From: Bradyrhizobium uaiense
GTDB taxonomy: Bacteria > Pseudomonadota > Alphaproteobacteria > Rhizobiales > Xanthobacteraceae
Direction of reading: 5' to 3'
NCBI RefSeq assembly: GCF_010811875.1
Contig: NZ_VKHP01000067.1
Location: 1-36,357 of the forward strand
DNA: 36,357 bases
The translations under genes and the position numbers were made by a program. Positions 16,035-23,438 of this stretch are shown here, piece by piece; position 1 is the first letter of the stretch, and every line of letters starts with the position of its first letter. The notes under the pieces were generated by a model that was not told where the DNA came from, ran no database searches, and saw only the letters and a program-made list of their open reading frames with translations.

Positions 16035-16190
16035 GCGCTTCGATCCTAGCGCGAGCCGAACTCCGGCCACCTGGTTGATGGTCAGCTCTTGGCCCGAGGC
16101 TGATGCTCGCCCAAGCGTCGGCTGTTGATGGAAAACCGGAAGCGGCTCGCAGCGGCCTAGACCGTCGATTTTGACCCTTAGCGGACTTGC

Positions 16191-16219
16191 AGCATGGCTC
16201 AAATTGAATGAGCCATGCT
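16191..16219. terminator. Perfect stem-loop between convergent genes
   Basis: AGCATGGCTCA, loop AATTGAA, TGAGCCATGCT: an 11-bp perfect stem. It lies between the stops of the exported proteins at 16034 (plus) and 16255 (minus). No T-tract follows on either strand, so termination efficiency is uncertain. Confidence 0.5.
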
Positions 16220-16254
16220 GTCGTGTGGCGCGCAGCCAAGGCGAGTTGCGTGGA

Positions 16255-16827
16255 CTAGCGGCGCGCTGATTCCGCGACCTGTTGCTTTTCCCCCGCTAAC
16301 TTCCCCGCAGCGAGCAGGCTGCTGCAATGCCACCGGGCTTCTCTCGATATCCAGCCTATAAAGATCTTGGTATCCGTGCATTCTGCGTAGGTCTTATAGG
16401 TGAGCGTATCTCTGCATGTCGACGAGAACGCTCCGGTCGAATTTTCTCCGACTGAAAGGCTGCATCCAACCCAAGGTGCGTTGCCCTGTCTGAAGCTTGT
16501 TTCGCAACCACCGTTGCAACTACTGCTGGATCTCTCGAGCTTGGCGATCCTTCCCATGACCGAATCCGGCGCAAACGAGGGCGCTTGCGCGGCGCGCGAT
16601 CGCGTATGGTCGCTTGACGATGTCCGGCGGTATGGACCTGTGGTTGCCTGCCGCTTCAGGCTCTGAGGCTTGGCCGCCTGCTTCGGCGCATCGACCGTGA
16701 TGCTGGGAAGAGGGGCAACCTGCCCTGTTGTGATTTGCGATACTGCCGTGCCGCTCAAGGCACAGAGCAGTGCAGTTGACAAAACAGCGACAGCTGACGA
16801 TGCGGCAAGGCTAGGCGATAGTCTCAT
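16255..16827 (-). CDS. Exported Cys-containing protein of unknown function
   Basis: 190 aa. Signal peptide at residues 1 to about 30 (SSAVAVLSTALLCALSGTAV), then a Pro/Lys/Ser-rich linker with PLPSITVDAPKQAAKPQ, common in Bradyrhizobium envelope proteins. The rest has Cys residues in SSSSCNGGCETSF, WVGCSL, STCRDTLTY, YAECTD and RWHCSSL, which could form three or four disulfides. I recognise no named domain. It lies in the same lower-GC patch as the preceding exported protein and is probably periplasmic or surface-linked. Confidence 0.65.
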   Translation of the reverse strand: MRLSPSLAASSAVAVLSTALLCALSGTAVSQITTGQVAPLPSITVDAPKQAAKPQSLKRQATTGPYRRTSSSDHTRSRAAQAPSFAPDSVMGRIAKLERSSSSCNGGCETSFRQGNAPWVGCSLSVGENSTGAFSSTCRDTLTYKTYAECTDTKIFIGWISREARWHCSSLLAAGKLAGEKQQVAESARR

Positions 16828-17173
16828 GGCATGTCACTCCCAGACCCGAGATCGATATGGTCCCGGTTGGCAGATGCTACCACGAGTTGAGCGACGTGCC
16901 TACGGCATTCCGGCCGGGAGGACGATGGCTGCGGGCCGGTTGGGATGACTGCTTTTGGGCCCGAGGCCGACATGCAGCGACGTCGGCTTCAACGTCAGCC
17001 TCGGGGACAAGAGCTGACGCGACGAATTTATAAGTACGCACTCCAATCTCATCAGACCTTATCCGGACACATCTTTGCCAGCCGCGCCGGCGTTCCCTCG
17101 GACAACGCTTTCCCTCATGCTAGGCTTGCACCGAGGCAGCTGGACAACCGCGCCGCGCGTGGGGAGAAGCACC
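16828..17173. other. Intergenic region between divergent genes
   Basis: 346 bases between the Cys-containing exported protein (minus) and the alpha/beta hydrolase (plus). It should carry both promoters. An AT-rich ATTTATAAGT stretch near 17026-17036 could be a -10 region for the plus gene. No gene, repeat or clear palindrome is seen. Confidence 0.4.
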
Positions 17174-18235
17174 ATGATCCATTTGTGCGCGGCGCTTCTG
17201 GCCGCTCTCGTCTCGATATCGGTACCGGCCATGGCTGCAGATTATCCCGCGCCGCAGGATGGCGAGTGGATTGCGAAGGACTTCAAGTTTCACAGCGGCG
17301 AGGTGATGCCGGAGCTGCGGCTGCACTACACCACGGTCGGCGCGCCGACCGGACAGCCGGTGCTGGTGCTGCACGGCTCCGGCGGCTCGGCCGCCAGCAT
17401 GCTGACGCCGAGCTTTGCCGGCCAGCTGTTCGGCCCCGGCCAGCCGCTCGACGCATCGAAATACTACATCATCATCCCCGACGGCATCGGGCACGGCAAA
17501 TCGTCGAAGCCGTCAGATGCGATGCGGACCAGCTTTCCGAAATACGATTACAACGACATGGTCGACGCGCAGTACCGGCTCGTCACCGAAAGGCTCGGCA
17601 TCAAGCATCTGCGGCTCGTGATCGGCAATTCGATGGGCGGCATGCATACCTGGATCTGGGGCGTGCGCTATCCGCAGATGATGGACGTGCTGGTGCCGAT
17701 GGCCTCGCAGCCGACCGCGATGGCGGCGCGCAACTGGATCCTGCGGCGAACGATGCTGGACACGATCCGCAACGATCCGGACTACAATGGCGGCAACTAC
17801 ACCAGCCAGCCGCGGATGATGAAATACGCCATCGCCGCCTATCGCTTCGCCAGCGCCGGCGGCACGCTCGGCTACCAGACGCCGGCGCCGTCGGCGCCGC
17901 AGGCCGACAAGATGGTCGACGACCAGCTGGCGTTGCCGGTCACCGCGGATGCCAACGACTACATCTATCAGTGGGAGGCCTCGCACGATTACGATCCGTC
18001 GGCGGGAATGGAGAAGATCGAAGCCACCCTGCTTGCGATCAATGCGGCTGACGATGAGCGCAATCCACCGGAGACCGGCGTCACCGAGACGGCGGTGAAG
18101 CGGATCAAGAACGGCAGGATCTATCTGATCCCGGCGAGCAGCGAGACGCGCGGCCACCTCACGACCGGTGACGCGAAGTTCTATGCCGGGCAATTGCAGG
18201 AACTGTTGCAGACCGCGCCGCAACACACGATGTAG
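17174..18235 (+). CDS. Exported alpha/beta hydrolase related to homoserine O-acetyltransferase
   Basis: 353 aa. Signal peptide at residues 1 to about 22 (LLAALVSISVPAMAA). The alpha/beta fold shows VLVLHGSGGSAASMLTPSFA, the nucleophile elbow VIGNSMGGMHTWIWGVRYP, and likely Asp and His in INAADDERNP and SSETRGHLT. The order and segments such as LRLHYTTVGAP resemble MetX-type acyltransferases and related hydrolases, but export to the periplasm argues against a role in methionine synthesis. It is therefore better called a MetX-like hydrolase. GGGGAG is placed well before the ATG at 17174. The YjbR gene follows after 17 bp. Confidence 0.85.
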   Translation: MIHLCAALLAALVSISVPAMAADYPAPQDGEWIAKDFKFHSGEVMPELRLHYTTVGAPTGQPVLVLHGSGGSAASMLTPSFAGQLFGPGQPLDASKYYIIIPDGIGHGKSSKPSDAMRTSFPKYDYNDMVDAQYRLVTERLGIKHLRLVIGNSMGGMHTWIWGVRYPQMMDVLVPMASQPTAMAARNWILRRTMLDTIRNDPDYNGGNYTSQPRMMKYAIAAYRFASAGGTLGYQTPAPSAPQADKMVDDQLALPVTADANDYIYQWEASHDYDPSAGMEKIEATLLAINAADDERNPPETGVTETAVKRIKNGRIYLIPASSETRGHLTTGDAKFYAGQLQELLQTAPQHTM

Positions 18236-18252
18236 CGATCGGGATCAGGGCG

Positions 18253-18600
18253 ATGTCCGCAAATCGCTTCCGCCGCACAGCGCTCAGCCTGCCCGAGGTG
18301 GTGGAAGGCGCGCATCACGGCACTGCCGATTTTCGCGTCGGCAAACGCATCTTCGCAACGCTCGGCTATCCCGACAAGGATTGGGGCATGGTGAAGCTGA
18401 CGCCGGAGCAGCAGGCTGTCTTGGTCGAGGCCGAGCCTGAGATCTTCCGGCCGGTGCCGGGCGGCTGGGGCAAGAGCGGCAGCACCAATGTCCGCCTCGC
18501 GAAAGCCGATCAGGTGACACTGCGCAGCGCGCTCACAATGGCCCGGGACAATATCGCCGTGAAGCCGGCAAAGAAGGTACGCGCGAAGAAGCCATCCTGA
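18253..18600 (+). CDS. MmcQ/YjbR family protein
   Basis: 115 aa. The motifs RTALSLPEVVEGAHHGTADF, VGKRIFATLG and WGMVKLTPEQQAVLVEAEP, then PGGWGKSGSTNVRL, match the YjbR (MmcQ) family, a small DNA-binding-like fold with unknown function. A Lys-rich C-terminus (KPAKKVRAKKPS) follows. It lies 17 bp after the hydrolase gene, likely one transcript. Confidence 0.85.
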   Translation: MSANRFRRTALSLPEVVEGAHHGTADFRVGKRIFATLGYPDKDWGMVKLTPEQQAVLVEAEPEIFRPVPGGWGKSGSTNVRLAKADQVTLRSALTMARDNIAVKPAKKVRAKKPS

Positions 18601-18759
18601 GCATCGCGATCCCGCACTGCATCAAGCAGGGATTGCGGAGTTTCGCCGATTCTTTGAGCATGCATCCCGCGCGCGGTTCGTGCCTAATCGCACAAACGTC
18701 GGATTTGCGGTAGCGACGCGGCGCGCGGATCACGCAGAAGTTTTCGCCGGAGGAAGGCA

Positions 18760-19113
18760 ATGCGAAGGCTTGCGCATGTCGCAATGCTTGCGTCGCTCGT
18801 CACGTTGGCGGGCGCAGCCCTGGCATTCGACAACGGCCAGTACGACAACGTACCGCCGGACATCCGCGCCTGGTTCAAAAGCGTGATCGCGCCGAATGGC
18901 GTGCCGTGCTGCGACATCTCCGACGGCCATCGCACGAGCTATGATGTTCGGGGCGGCGCCTATTGGGTCCCGATCGAAGGCGAGTGGATGATGGTGCCGG
19001 AGCGCGCCGTGATCCGCGATCGCGGCAATCCGGTCGGCGAGGCCGTGGTGTGGTACGTGCACCACCGCGGCAACATCATCATCAGCTGCTTCGTTCCCGC
19101 GGACGCCGTCTGA
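18760..19113 (+). CDS. Small exported protein of unknown function
   Basis: 117 aa. Signal peptide (RRLAHVAMLASLVTLAGAAL, cleavage near ALA-FD). The mature part has IRAWFKSVIAPNGVPCCDIS, DGHRTSYDVRGGAYWVPIEG and VVWYVHHRGNIIISCFVPAD. The paired Cys (CC) plus a third Cys near the end are notable. I recall similar proteins as conserved and exported in rhizobia without known role. GGAGGAA before the ATG is a strong ribosome-binding site. Confidence 0.75.
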   Translation: MRRLAHVAMLASLVTLAGAALAFDNGQYDNVPPDIRAWFKSVIAPNGVPCCDISDGHRTSYDVRGGAYWVPIEGEWMMVPERAVIRDRGNPVGEAVVWYVHHRGNIIISCFVPADAV

Positions 19114-19177
19114 AGCGGTGCGCCGTCGTCGCGGACCTGCGCGCGAGATCGCGTCAATTTGAAACAATTACTCTCTG

Positions 19178-19205
19178 TTAACCTTACTTTTTAACCAATA
19201 ATTAA
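19178..19205. promoter_or_regulatory. CtrA-type sites in front of the exported protein gene at 19252
   Basis: TTAACCAATAATTAA (19191-19205) is an exact TTAA-N7-TTAA site with the CC favoured after the first TTAA in Caulobacter. A further TTAACC stands at 19178-19183. The site ends 46 bp before the proposed ATG. Binding by CtrA is inferred. Confidence 0.5.
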
Positions 19206-19251
19206 GGATGAGTTTGCGGGCGCCCTCAGGCGCGGCCTAGCTTCTGCAGAA

Positions 19252-19707
19252 ATGCTCCGTAACCGCGAGTTGGTGCGTGCCATGGCCGATCGAAAAATGG
19301 CGTATCGAACAGTTGGGGCCCTGACGGCGTCCCTCGGCGTTGCAGCGCTGCTGCTCGCTTCCTCCACCGAGACCCATGCGAGATCCGGAACGGCGCCGCG
19401 CGGCACGTTTTCCTCGCATCATCCGGCCTTCCGCCATCATGTGCGCTCGCCCGGCATCGTGTTGCCGGACGCCGGCGGATATTATGATGGTGCGGCGAGC
19501 GTTCCCTTCGCCGCCGAGGTCCCGGCGCCGGCCTCGAACGATGTCCGTTACACCTACACCCAGGACGTGCCCTGGGATTGGGCGCATCGATATCCGCCGG
19601 CCGTGGTGCCGTCGGATCGCCCCTATGTGTCGAGTTGCCCCACAGAGAGCGTGACGGTGCCCGGACGCGACGGAGACCGCACCGTCAACATCACGCGGTG
19701 CTACTGA
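19252..19707 (+). CDS. Exported His/Pro-containing protein of unknown function
   Basis: 151 aa from the ATG at 19252; the inner ATG at 19282 is also possible. A signal sequence (AYRTVGALTASLGVAALLLA, then ETHARS) precedes a mature part with SSHHPAFRHHVRSPGIVLPD, YTYTQDVPWDWAHRYPP and a terminal SCPTESVTVPGRDGDRTVNI, then TRCY. Two Cys near the end could form a disulfide. No named domain. The CtrA-type boxes upstream suggest cell-cycle-linked expression. Confidence 0.72.
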   Translation: MLRNRELVRAMADRKMAYRTVGALTASLGVAALLLASSTETHARSGTAPRGTFSSHHPAFRHHVRSPGIVLPDAGGYYDGAASVPFAAEVPAPASNDVRYTYTQDVPWDWAHRYPPAVVPSDRPYVSSCPTESVTVPGRDGDRTVNITRCY

Positions 19708-19738
19708 CGGATCGCTCCATCCGGATCAGAAAAACAAA

Positions 19739-19764
19739 AGAGGCCGCCCGCAAGGACGGCCTCT
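19739..19764. terminator. Bidirectional terminator between the exported protein gene and bfr
   Basis: AGAGGCCG, loop CCCGCAAGGA, CGGCCTCT. An A-rich run (AAAAACAAA) on the left and TTTTT on the right give U-tracts in both directions. Confidence 0.8.
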
Positions 19765-19803
19765 CGAATTTTTAAGCTCACGCTCCGCGCGCGAAGCGGC
19801 CGA

Positions 19804-20292
19804 TCAGGACTCCTCGCCCTTCAGATGACCGACGTGCTTCTGGGTGTAGAGTTCGAGACCGATGCGCTTGATCAGGTCGAGCTGGGTCTCGAGGAAGTCG
19901 ATGTGATCTTCCTCGTCCTTCATCAGCCTCTCGAACAGGTCGCGGCTGACATAGTCCTTGACGCCGTGGCAGTAGGTCGCCGCCTCCTGGTAGAGCGTGC
20001 GGGCGCCGATCTCGGCGGCCAGATCGCACTCGATGATCTCCTTGACGTCCTGGCCGATCTTCAGGGGATCGAGCACCTGCAGGTTCGGGAAGCCGTCGAG
20101 GAACAGGATGCGATCGACGAATTTGTCGGCGTGCTCCATCTCCTCGATGGACTCCTTGCGCCAGACCTTGGCCATCTCCAGGAGGCCCCAATTGTTGAGC
20201 ATCCGGTAGTGCAGCCAGTACTGATTGATGGCGGTCAGTTCGCTGCGCAGCCCCTTGTTCAGATAGTCGATGACCTTCGGGTCGCCTTGCAT
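19804..20292 (-). CDS. bfr: Bacterioferritin
   Basis: 162 aa, the usual length. Haem-containing iron-storage protein that oxidises Fe(II) and stores Fe(III) in a 24-mer cage. All ferroxidase ligands sit at their E. coli positions: Glu18, Glu51, His54, Glu94, Glu127 and His130. Met52, the haem ligand, is also present. The start MQGDPKVIDYLNKGLRSEL at 20292 is the family's normal N-terminus, with AGGTGGAG upstream. A perfect Irr-type palindrome lies about 40 bp upstream, and bfd lies 220 bp behind on the same strand. The bidirectional terminator at 19739-19764 is downstream. Confidence 0.97.
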   Translation of the reverse strand: MQGDPKVIDYLNKGLRSELTAINQYWLHYRMLNNWGLLEMAKVWRKESIEEMEHADKFVDRILFLDGFPNLQVLDPLKIGQDVKEIIECDLAAEIGARTLYQEAATYCHGVKDYVSRDLFERLMKDEEDHIDFLETQLDLIKRIGLELYTQKHVGHLKGEES

Positions 20293-20331
20293 GATCCACT
20301 CCACCTGTCGCGGCCACCGTTGGCCGCCTAA

Positions 20332-20350
20332 ATTTAGAACGCTTCTAAAT
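20332..20350. promoter_or_regulatory. Irr-type iron control element (ICE) upstream of bfr
   Basis: ATTTAGAACGCTTCTAAAT is a perfect 19-bp palindrome with a central triplet, holding TTTAGAA-N3-TTCTAAA. This fits the ICE sequence bound by Irr in Bradyrhizobium and relatives. It lies 40 bp before the bfr start, so Irr binding would repress bfr when iron is low. Binding is inferred from sequence. Confidence 0.8.
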
Positions 20351-20512
20351 CAGATTGCCGGGGAGAGCAACCCATCGCGGAAGCAGCGCGTGGATAACCG
20401 GATTTGGCGGGAGCGGGGCGTTTCCGGCGACGCAAAGCCGGCCGCGGGAAGAAAACGCATCGAGACAGGAAGCTGGAGCTTCGGTTCAGATCGACCGGAA
20501 GCTGAAATTGCC

Positions 20513-20788
20513 TTAGCAGGCCGCGAGCGCGAACTCGGTGGCGGGCTCGCCGTCCTCATTGGCGGCGTGCGGATGGCCGGCATGGGGACAGCCGGCGCAG
20601 CAGGCCTTGGCGCAGGGGCCAAGCGCCTCGTCGATGATCGCCTTGATGGTGCGCGCGCAGCGGCCACACTCGGCACTGCAGCCGAGGCAGCCATACACCT
20701 GCTTTGCATTTCGGGTCACGGACCCGCCGCCGTTGACGGCATTGCGGACATCGTGGTCGCTCAGGACGTTACAGGAACAGACAATCAT
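20513..20788 (-). CDS. bfd: Bacterioferritin-associated ferredoxin, (2Fe-2S), with Cys/His-rich tail
   Basis: 91 aa. Passes electrons to bacterioferritin so that stored iron can be released. The cluster Cys are C4 and C6 (MIVCSCN) and C41 and C44 (AECGRC), the spacing of E. coli Bfd. Extra features are C34 and C37 (GCLGC) and a tail of about 40 residues with CAKACCAGCPHAGHPH, which E. coli Bfd (64 aa) lacks. The tail could bind metal; that is not established. ATG 20788 is chosen to give the MIVCSC start. It has its own Irr-like box and is upstream of bfr on the same strand. Confidence 0.9.
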   Translation of the reverse strand: MIVCSCNVLSDHDVRNAVNGGGSVTRNAKQVYGCLGCSAECGRCARTIKAIIDEALGPCAKACCAGCPHAGHPHAANEDGEPATEFALAAC

Positions 20789-20902
20789 CAGAGGAGGCAG
20801 GTCCAACGGGTGATGCTCGCCAATATGGATATGGTCGGCCCCGGCGGGATGCAAAAGGAAAAGACGGTTCTTGTAGCAATTCCAAACTGATGCGGGATTC
20901 AT

Positions 20903-20919
20903 ATTGGAATGAATCTAAA
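20903..20919. promoter_or_regulatory. Imperfect Irr-type (ICE) site upstream of bfd
   Basis: ATTGGAA-TGA-ATCTAAA matches TTTRGAA-N3-TTCTAAA at 12 of 14 defined positions. A further half-site TTCCAAA lies at 20880-20886. It lies about 115 bp before the bfd start, consistent with a long 5' leader. Weaker than the bfr site. Confidence 0.55.
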
Positions 20920-21162
20920 TCGGTCGGGCCGAGCCTCCGGGAATAAGAAGCTCACCAGGCGGATAGGGTCAGGCCAATCCCGGCCTGCTATCGCCGCAAG
21001 CCGCCACAAGCACCTGTGCGTTGCGAGATATTCCAAAAGCTGCAAGCATTTGGACGCGAATAGGGCAGCGTCGTTCATTGATCATTCAAGCGGAATATGG
21101 AACCTTCAGGCGAGACAGATCGCCAACGCACGCTGTCCCTGCCCCGTGAGAAAGGTGAGGTC

Positions 21163-21468
21163 ATGAAGAAGACATTGCTGGCGCTTTGCGCCGCCGCCGC
21201 TCTGGCGGTTTCGGCTGTGGCGGTGCCCGCCCCCGCCCAGGCACAACGCGGTGTCGCCGCTGGCGTCGCTGCGGGATTGATTGGCGGCGCCATCGTCGGT
21301 GGCGCGATCGCTTCGCAGAACGGTTATTACGGTCCGGGATATGGCTACTACGCTCCCGGTCCGGCCTACGTCGCCGAGCCCGGTTACGGTGCCGACTGCT
21401 TCTGGCAGCGCCAGCGCTTCTGGGACGGCTACACCTGGCGCGTTCGCCGCGTCCGCGTTTGCGATTGA
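21163..21468 (+). CDS. Exported Gly-rich small protein, tandem copy 1
   Basis: 101 aa. Signal peptide (MKKTLLALCAAAALAVSAVA, cleavage near AQA-QR). A glycine-zipper-like segment (GVAAGVAAGLIGGAIVGGAI) follows, then a Tyr/Gly/Pro part (YYGPGYGYYAPGPAY) and a terminal motif FWDGYTWRVRRVRVCD with two Cys in the mature chain. The next gene is a paralogue. AGGTGAGG precedes the ATG. The glycine zipper suggests membrane or envelope association; function unknown. Confidence 0.8.
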   Translation: MKKTLLALCAAAALAVSAVAVPAPAQAQRGVAAGVAAGLIGGAIVGGAIASQNGYYGPGYGYYAPGPAYVAEPGYGADCFWQRQRFWDGYTWRVRRVRVCD

Positions 21469-21498
21469 TCGACGTTCATCTCGATTAAATCGAACCAA

Positions 21499-21532
21499 AC
21501 GTCCCGGAAAACCGACTGTTTGTCCGGGACGT
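21499..21532 (+). terminator. Stem-loop after the first Gly-rich gene
   Basis: ACGTCCCGGA and TCCGGGACGT form a 10-bp stem around a 14-base loop, 30 bp after the stop. No T-run follows, so it may only slow transcription or protect the mRNA end. Confidence 0.55.
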
Positions 21533-21705
21533 CTGCTGTAGATGGCCAGAAAAAACCGCTTTTCTGCGCGATGAGGCTGCGGACGTTTACTTTCGGTTGA
21601 CTGTTCTGCGCTGTTTAGCAAGACAGCAGTTCGAGATCAGCGTGTGAGTCACCCTAAACCCGGCGTCGATCCACGACGCCAGCATCTTCCAGGAGAGCCA
21701 AAGAC

Positions 21706-21990
21706 ATGAAGAAGACTTTAGCTGCCCTTGTCGCCGTTACCACGATTGCCGGTTCGCTGGCGGTTGCTCCGGCTGCCAAGGCTGGTGACGGCGGCGCCGT
21801 CGCGGCCGGCGTTGCCGGCGGCCTGATCGGCGGCGCCCTGCTCGGCGGCGCGATTGCCGGCGCTCGCCCGGCTCCGGTCTATGTTGCACCGGCGCCGGTT
21901 TACGTCGAGGAAGCCCCGTGCCGCCTGGTTCGTGAACGGTTCTGGGACGGCTACGGCTGGCGTTTCCGTCGCGTCCAGGTTTGCGACTGA
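21706..21990 (+). CDS. Exported Gly-rich small protein, tandem copy 2
   Basis: 94 aa. Signal peptide (MKKTLAALVAVTTIAGSLAV, cleavage near AKA-GD). A glycine zipper (GVAGGLIGGALLGGAI), a Pro/Val linker (APVYVAPAPVYVEEAP) and a terminal motif RERFWDGYGWRFRRVQVCD follow. It matches copy 1 in order and in the W-D-G-Y-x-W-R and V-C-D ends, so the two arose by duplication. CAGGAGAG precedes the ATG. A strong terminator follows. Envelope role likely, function unknown. Confidence 0.8.
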   Translation: MKKTLAALVAVTTIAGSLAVAPAAKAGDGGAVAAGVAGGLIGGALLGGAIAGARPAPVYVAPAPVYVEEAPCRLVRERFWDGYGWRFRRVQVCD

Positions 21991-22021
21991 TCGACCGACA
22001 CGCTTTTCAGCATCACACTCG

Positions 22022-22048
22022 AAAACCCGGCCTCACGGCCGGGTTTTT
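22022..22048 (+). terminator. Intrinsic terminator after the second Gly-rich gene
   Basis: AAAACCCGGCC, loop TCAC, GGCCGGGTTTT, then one more T: an 11-bp stem ending in a five-T run. Confidence 0.88.
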
Positions 22049-22088
22049 GCTTTCCGCGGCCAGGCCGTCGTACAGCAATCGGCCCCGA

Positions 22089-23363
22089 TCAGCGCTGCCC
22101 GTTCATCGCGCGCAGGACGGCCTCGCTCGGCCAGCAATCGACTTTCAGCCCGGCCTGCTTCTGATAGGCGCCGAGCGCCGCGCGGGTCTGCATCCCAGCC
22201 TTGCCGTCGAGCTTGTCCTTGTAGAGCCCGATCTTCGTCAGTTGCTGCTGCATCGCCTCGACGTCGGCCGAGCGCAACTGCTTCGACGCCGACCATGGCG
22301 TCGCGAACGGCTGCGGGCTCGTCATGCGGTCGGCGAGATGACCGACGAACAGCACGTAGAGATCGGAAAAATTGTACTCCTTGATCACGAAGTAGTTCGG
22401 CGTGGTCAGGAAAGCCGGACCGTAGATGCCTTCCGGCTGCAGCAGCGAGGCCGATTGCGCCTGCTCGGTGGCGTTGAGCCTCGCGCCCCGCACCGGCACG
22501 AAGCCGGCCCGCAGCCACTGGCTGATCGGTTTTGTCACTTCGGGCACGCCCATCGTGCAATCGGCATTGGCAGGTGCCGTGACCTCATAGGCCCAGCGCA
22601 CGCCCGGCTGCCAGCCCTTGTTGACCAGTTGCTGCGCGGCCGAGGCGAGCGCGTCCGGCACCGAATGCCAGATGTCGACTTTGCCGTCGCCGTCGAGGTC
22701 GACGCCGTGCTTGTAATATTCCGACGGCAGGAACTGGGTGTAACCGGTCGCCCCCGCCCAGGAGGAGCGCAGCTCCTTCCGCGTCACCGCACCCTCGCCG
22801 AGAATCTTGAGCGCCAGGATCAACTCGGTGCGGTACTGATCCTTGCGGCGGCCGACATAGGCCTGCGTCGCCACCACGCGCAGCGTATCGTAGGGCAGCG
22901 AATAGCGGCCGTAGTCGGTCTCGCGGCCCCAGATCGCCAGCACGATGGTGGCGGGAACGCCGAACCGCTTCTCGATCGCATCGAGCGATGGACGATATTT
23001 CTGCAGCAGCCGCTGCCCTTCCGCCGCGAGCCGCGCGATCGAGGCTTCCTTGATGTAATCGGCCGGCACCTGCACGAACTCGGCCTGCGCCGGGGCGCCG
23101 GTTTTCGGACGTCCGGGCAGGATCAGATCGGGCAGCTTGTAGTCGGGCTCGAGCCCGCGCGTCTCGCGCTCGAACGTCTCGCGCGACACGCCGGCCGCCT
23201 TGGCCTCCGGCCACAGCGAGGCGATGAACTGCGTGAACGCTGCGTCGGCCGCGCGCGCGGGTGAGACGACGGAGAGGGATGCAAGCAGAAGCCCGAAGGC
23301 AAGCGCGCGGAGGAATGTCAAATCCAACAACCTGTTCACGCAGCGGTCCAATGGGCGCGCCAT
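22089..23363 (-). CDS. Lytic murein transglycosylase, MltB type, with peptidoglycan-binding domain
   Basis: 424 aa. An N-terminal signal or anchor segment (LRALAFGLLLASLSVVSPAR) is followed by the SLT_2 domain at about residues 40-335, with LAIWGRETDYGRY (catalytic Glu in GRETDYG), SSWAGATGYTQFLPSEYYKH and VDLDGDGKVDIWHSVPDALA. A C-terminal PG_binding_1 domain (MQQQLTKIGLYKDKLDGKAG, then TRAALGAYQKQAGL) completes it. It cleaves the glycan strand of murein with formation of 1,6-anhydroMurNAc ends, acting in the periplasm. No lipobox is evident. Confidence 0.92.
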   Translation of the reverse strand: MARPLDRCVNRLLDLTFLRALAFGLLLASLSVVSPARAADAAFTQFIASLWPEAKAAGVSRETFERETRGLEPDYKLPDLILPGRPKTGAPAQAEFVQVPADYIKEASIARLAAEGQRLLQKYRPSLDAIEKRFGVPATIVLAIWGRETDYGRYSLPYDTLRVVATQAYVGRRKDQYRTELILALKILGEGAVTRKELRSSWAGATGYTQFLPSEYYKHGVDLDGDGKVDIWHSVPDALASAAQQLVNKGWQPGVRWAYEVTAPANADCTMGVPEVTKPISQWLRAGFVPVRGARLNATEQAQSASLLQPEGIYGPAFLTTPNYFVIKEYNFSDLYVLFVGHLADRMTSPQPFATPWSASKQLRSADVEAMQQQLTKIGLYKDKLDGKAGMQTRAALGAYQKQAGLKVDCWPSEAVLRAMNGQR

Positions 23364-23438
23364 CAGGCGAACACCCGCGATATCAGTGTCGTGAGCCTTA
23401 TCACGACACCGGATTGCTGTGAACCTCGGCGGCCGCGC

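Noticed and set aside
17174..18235. Calling the alpha/beta hydrolase MetX (homoserine O-acetyltransferase)
   Set aside because: It has a signal peptide and so acts outside the cytoplasm; methionine synthesis would need a cytoplasmic enzyme.
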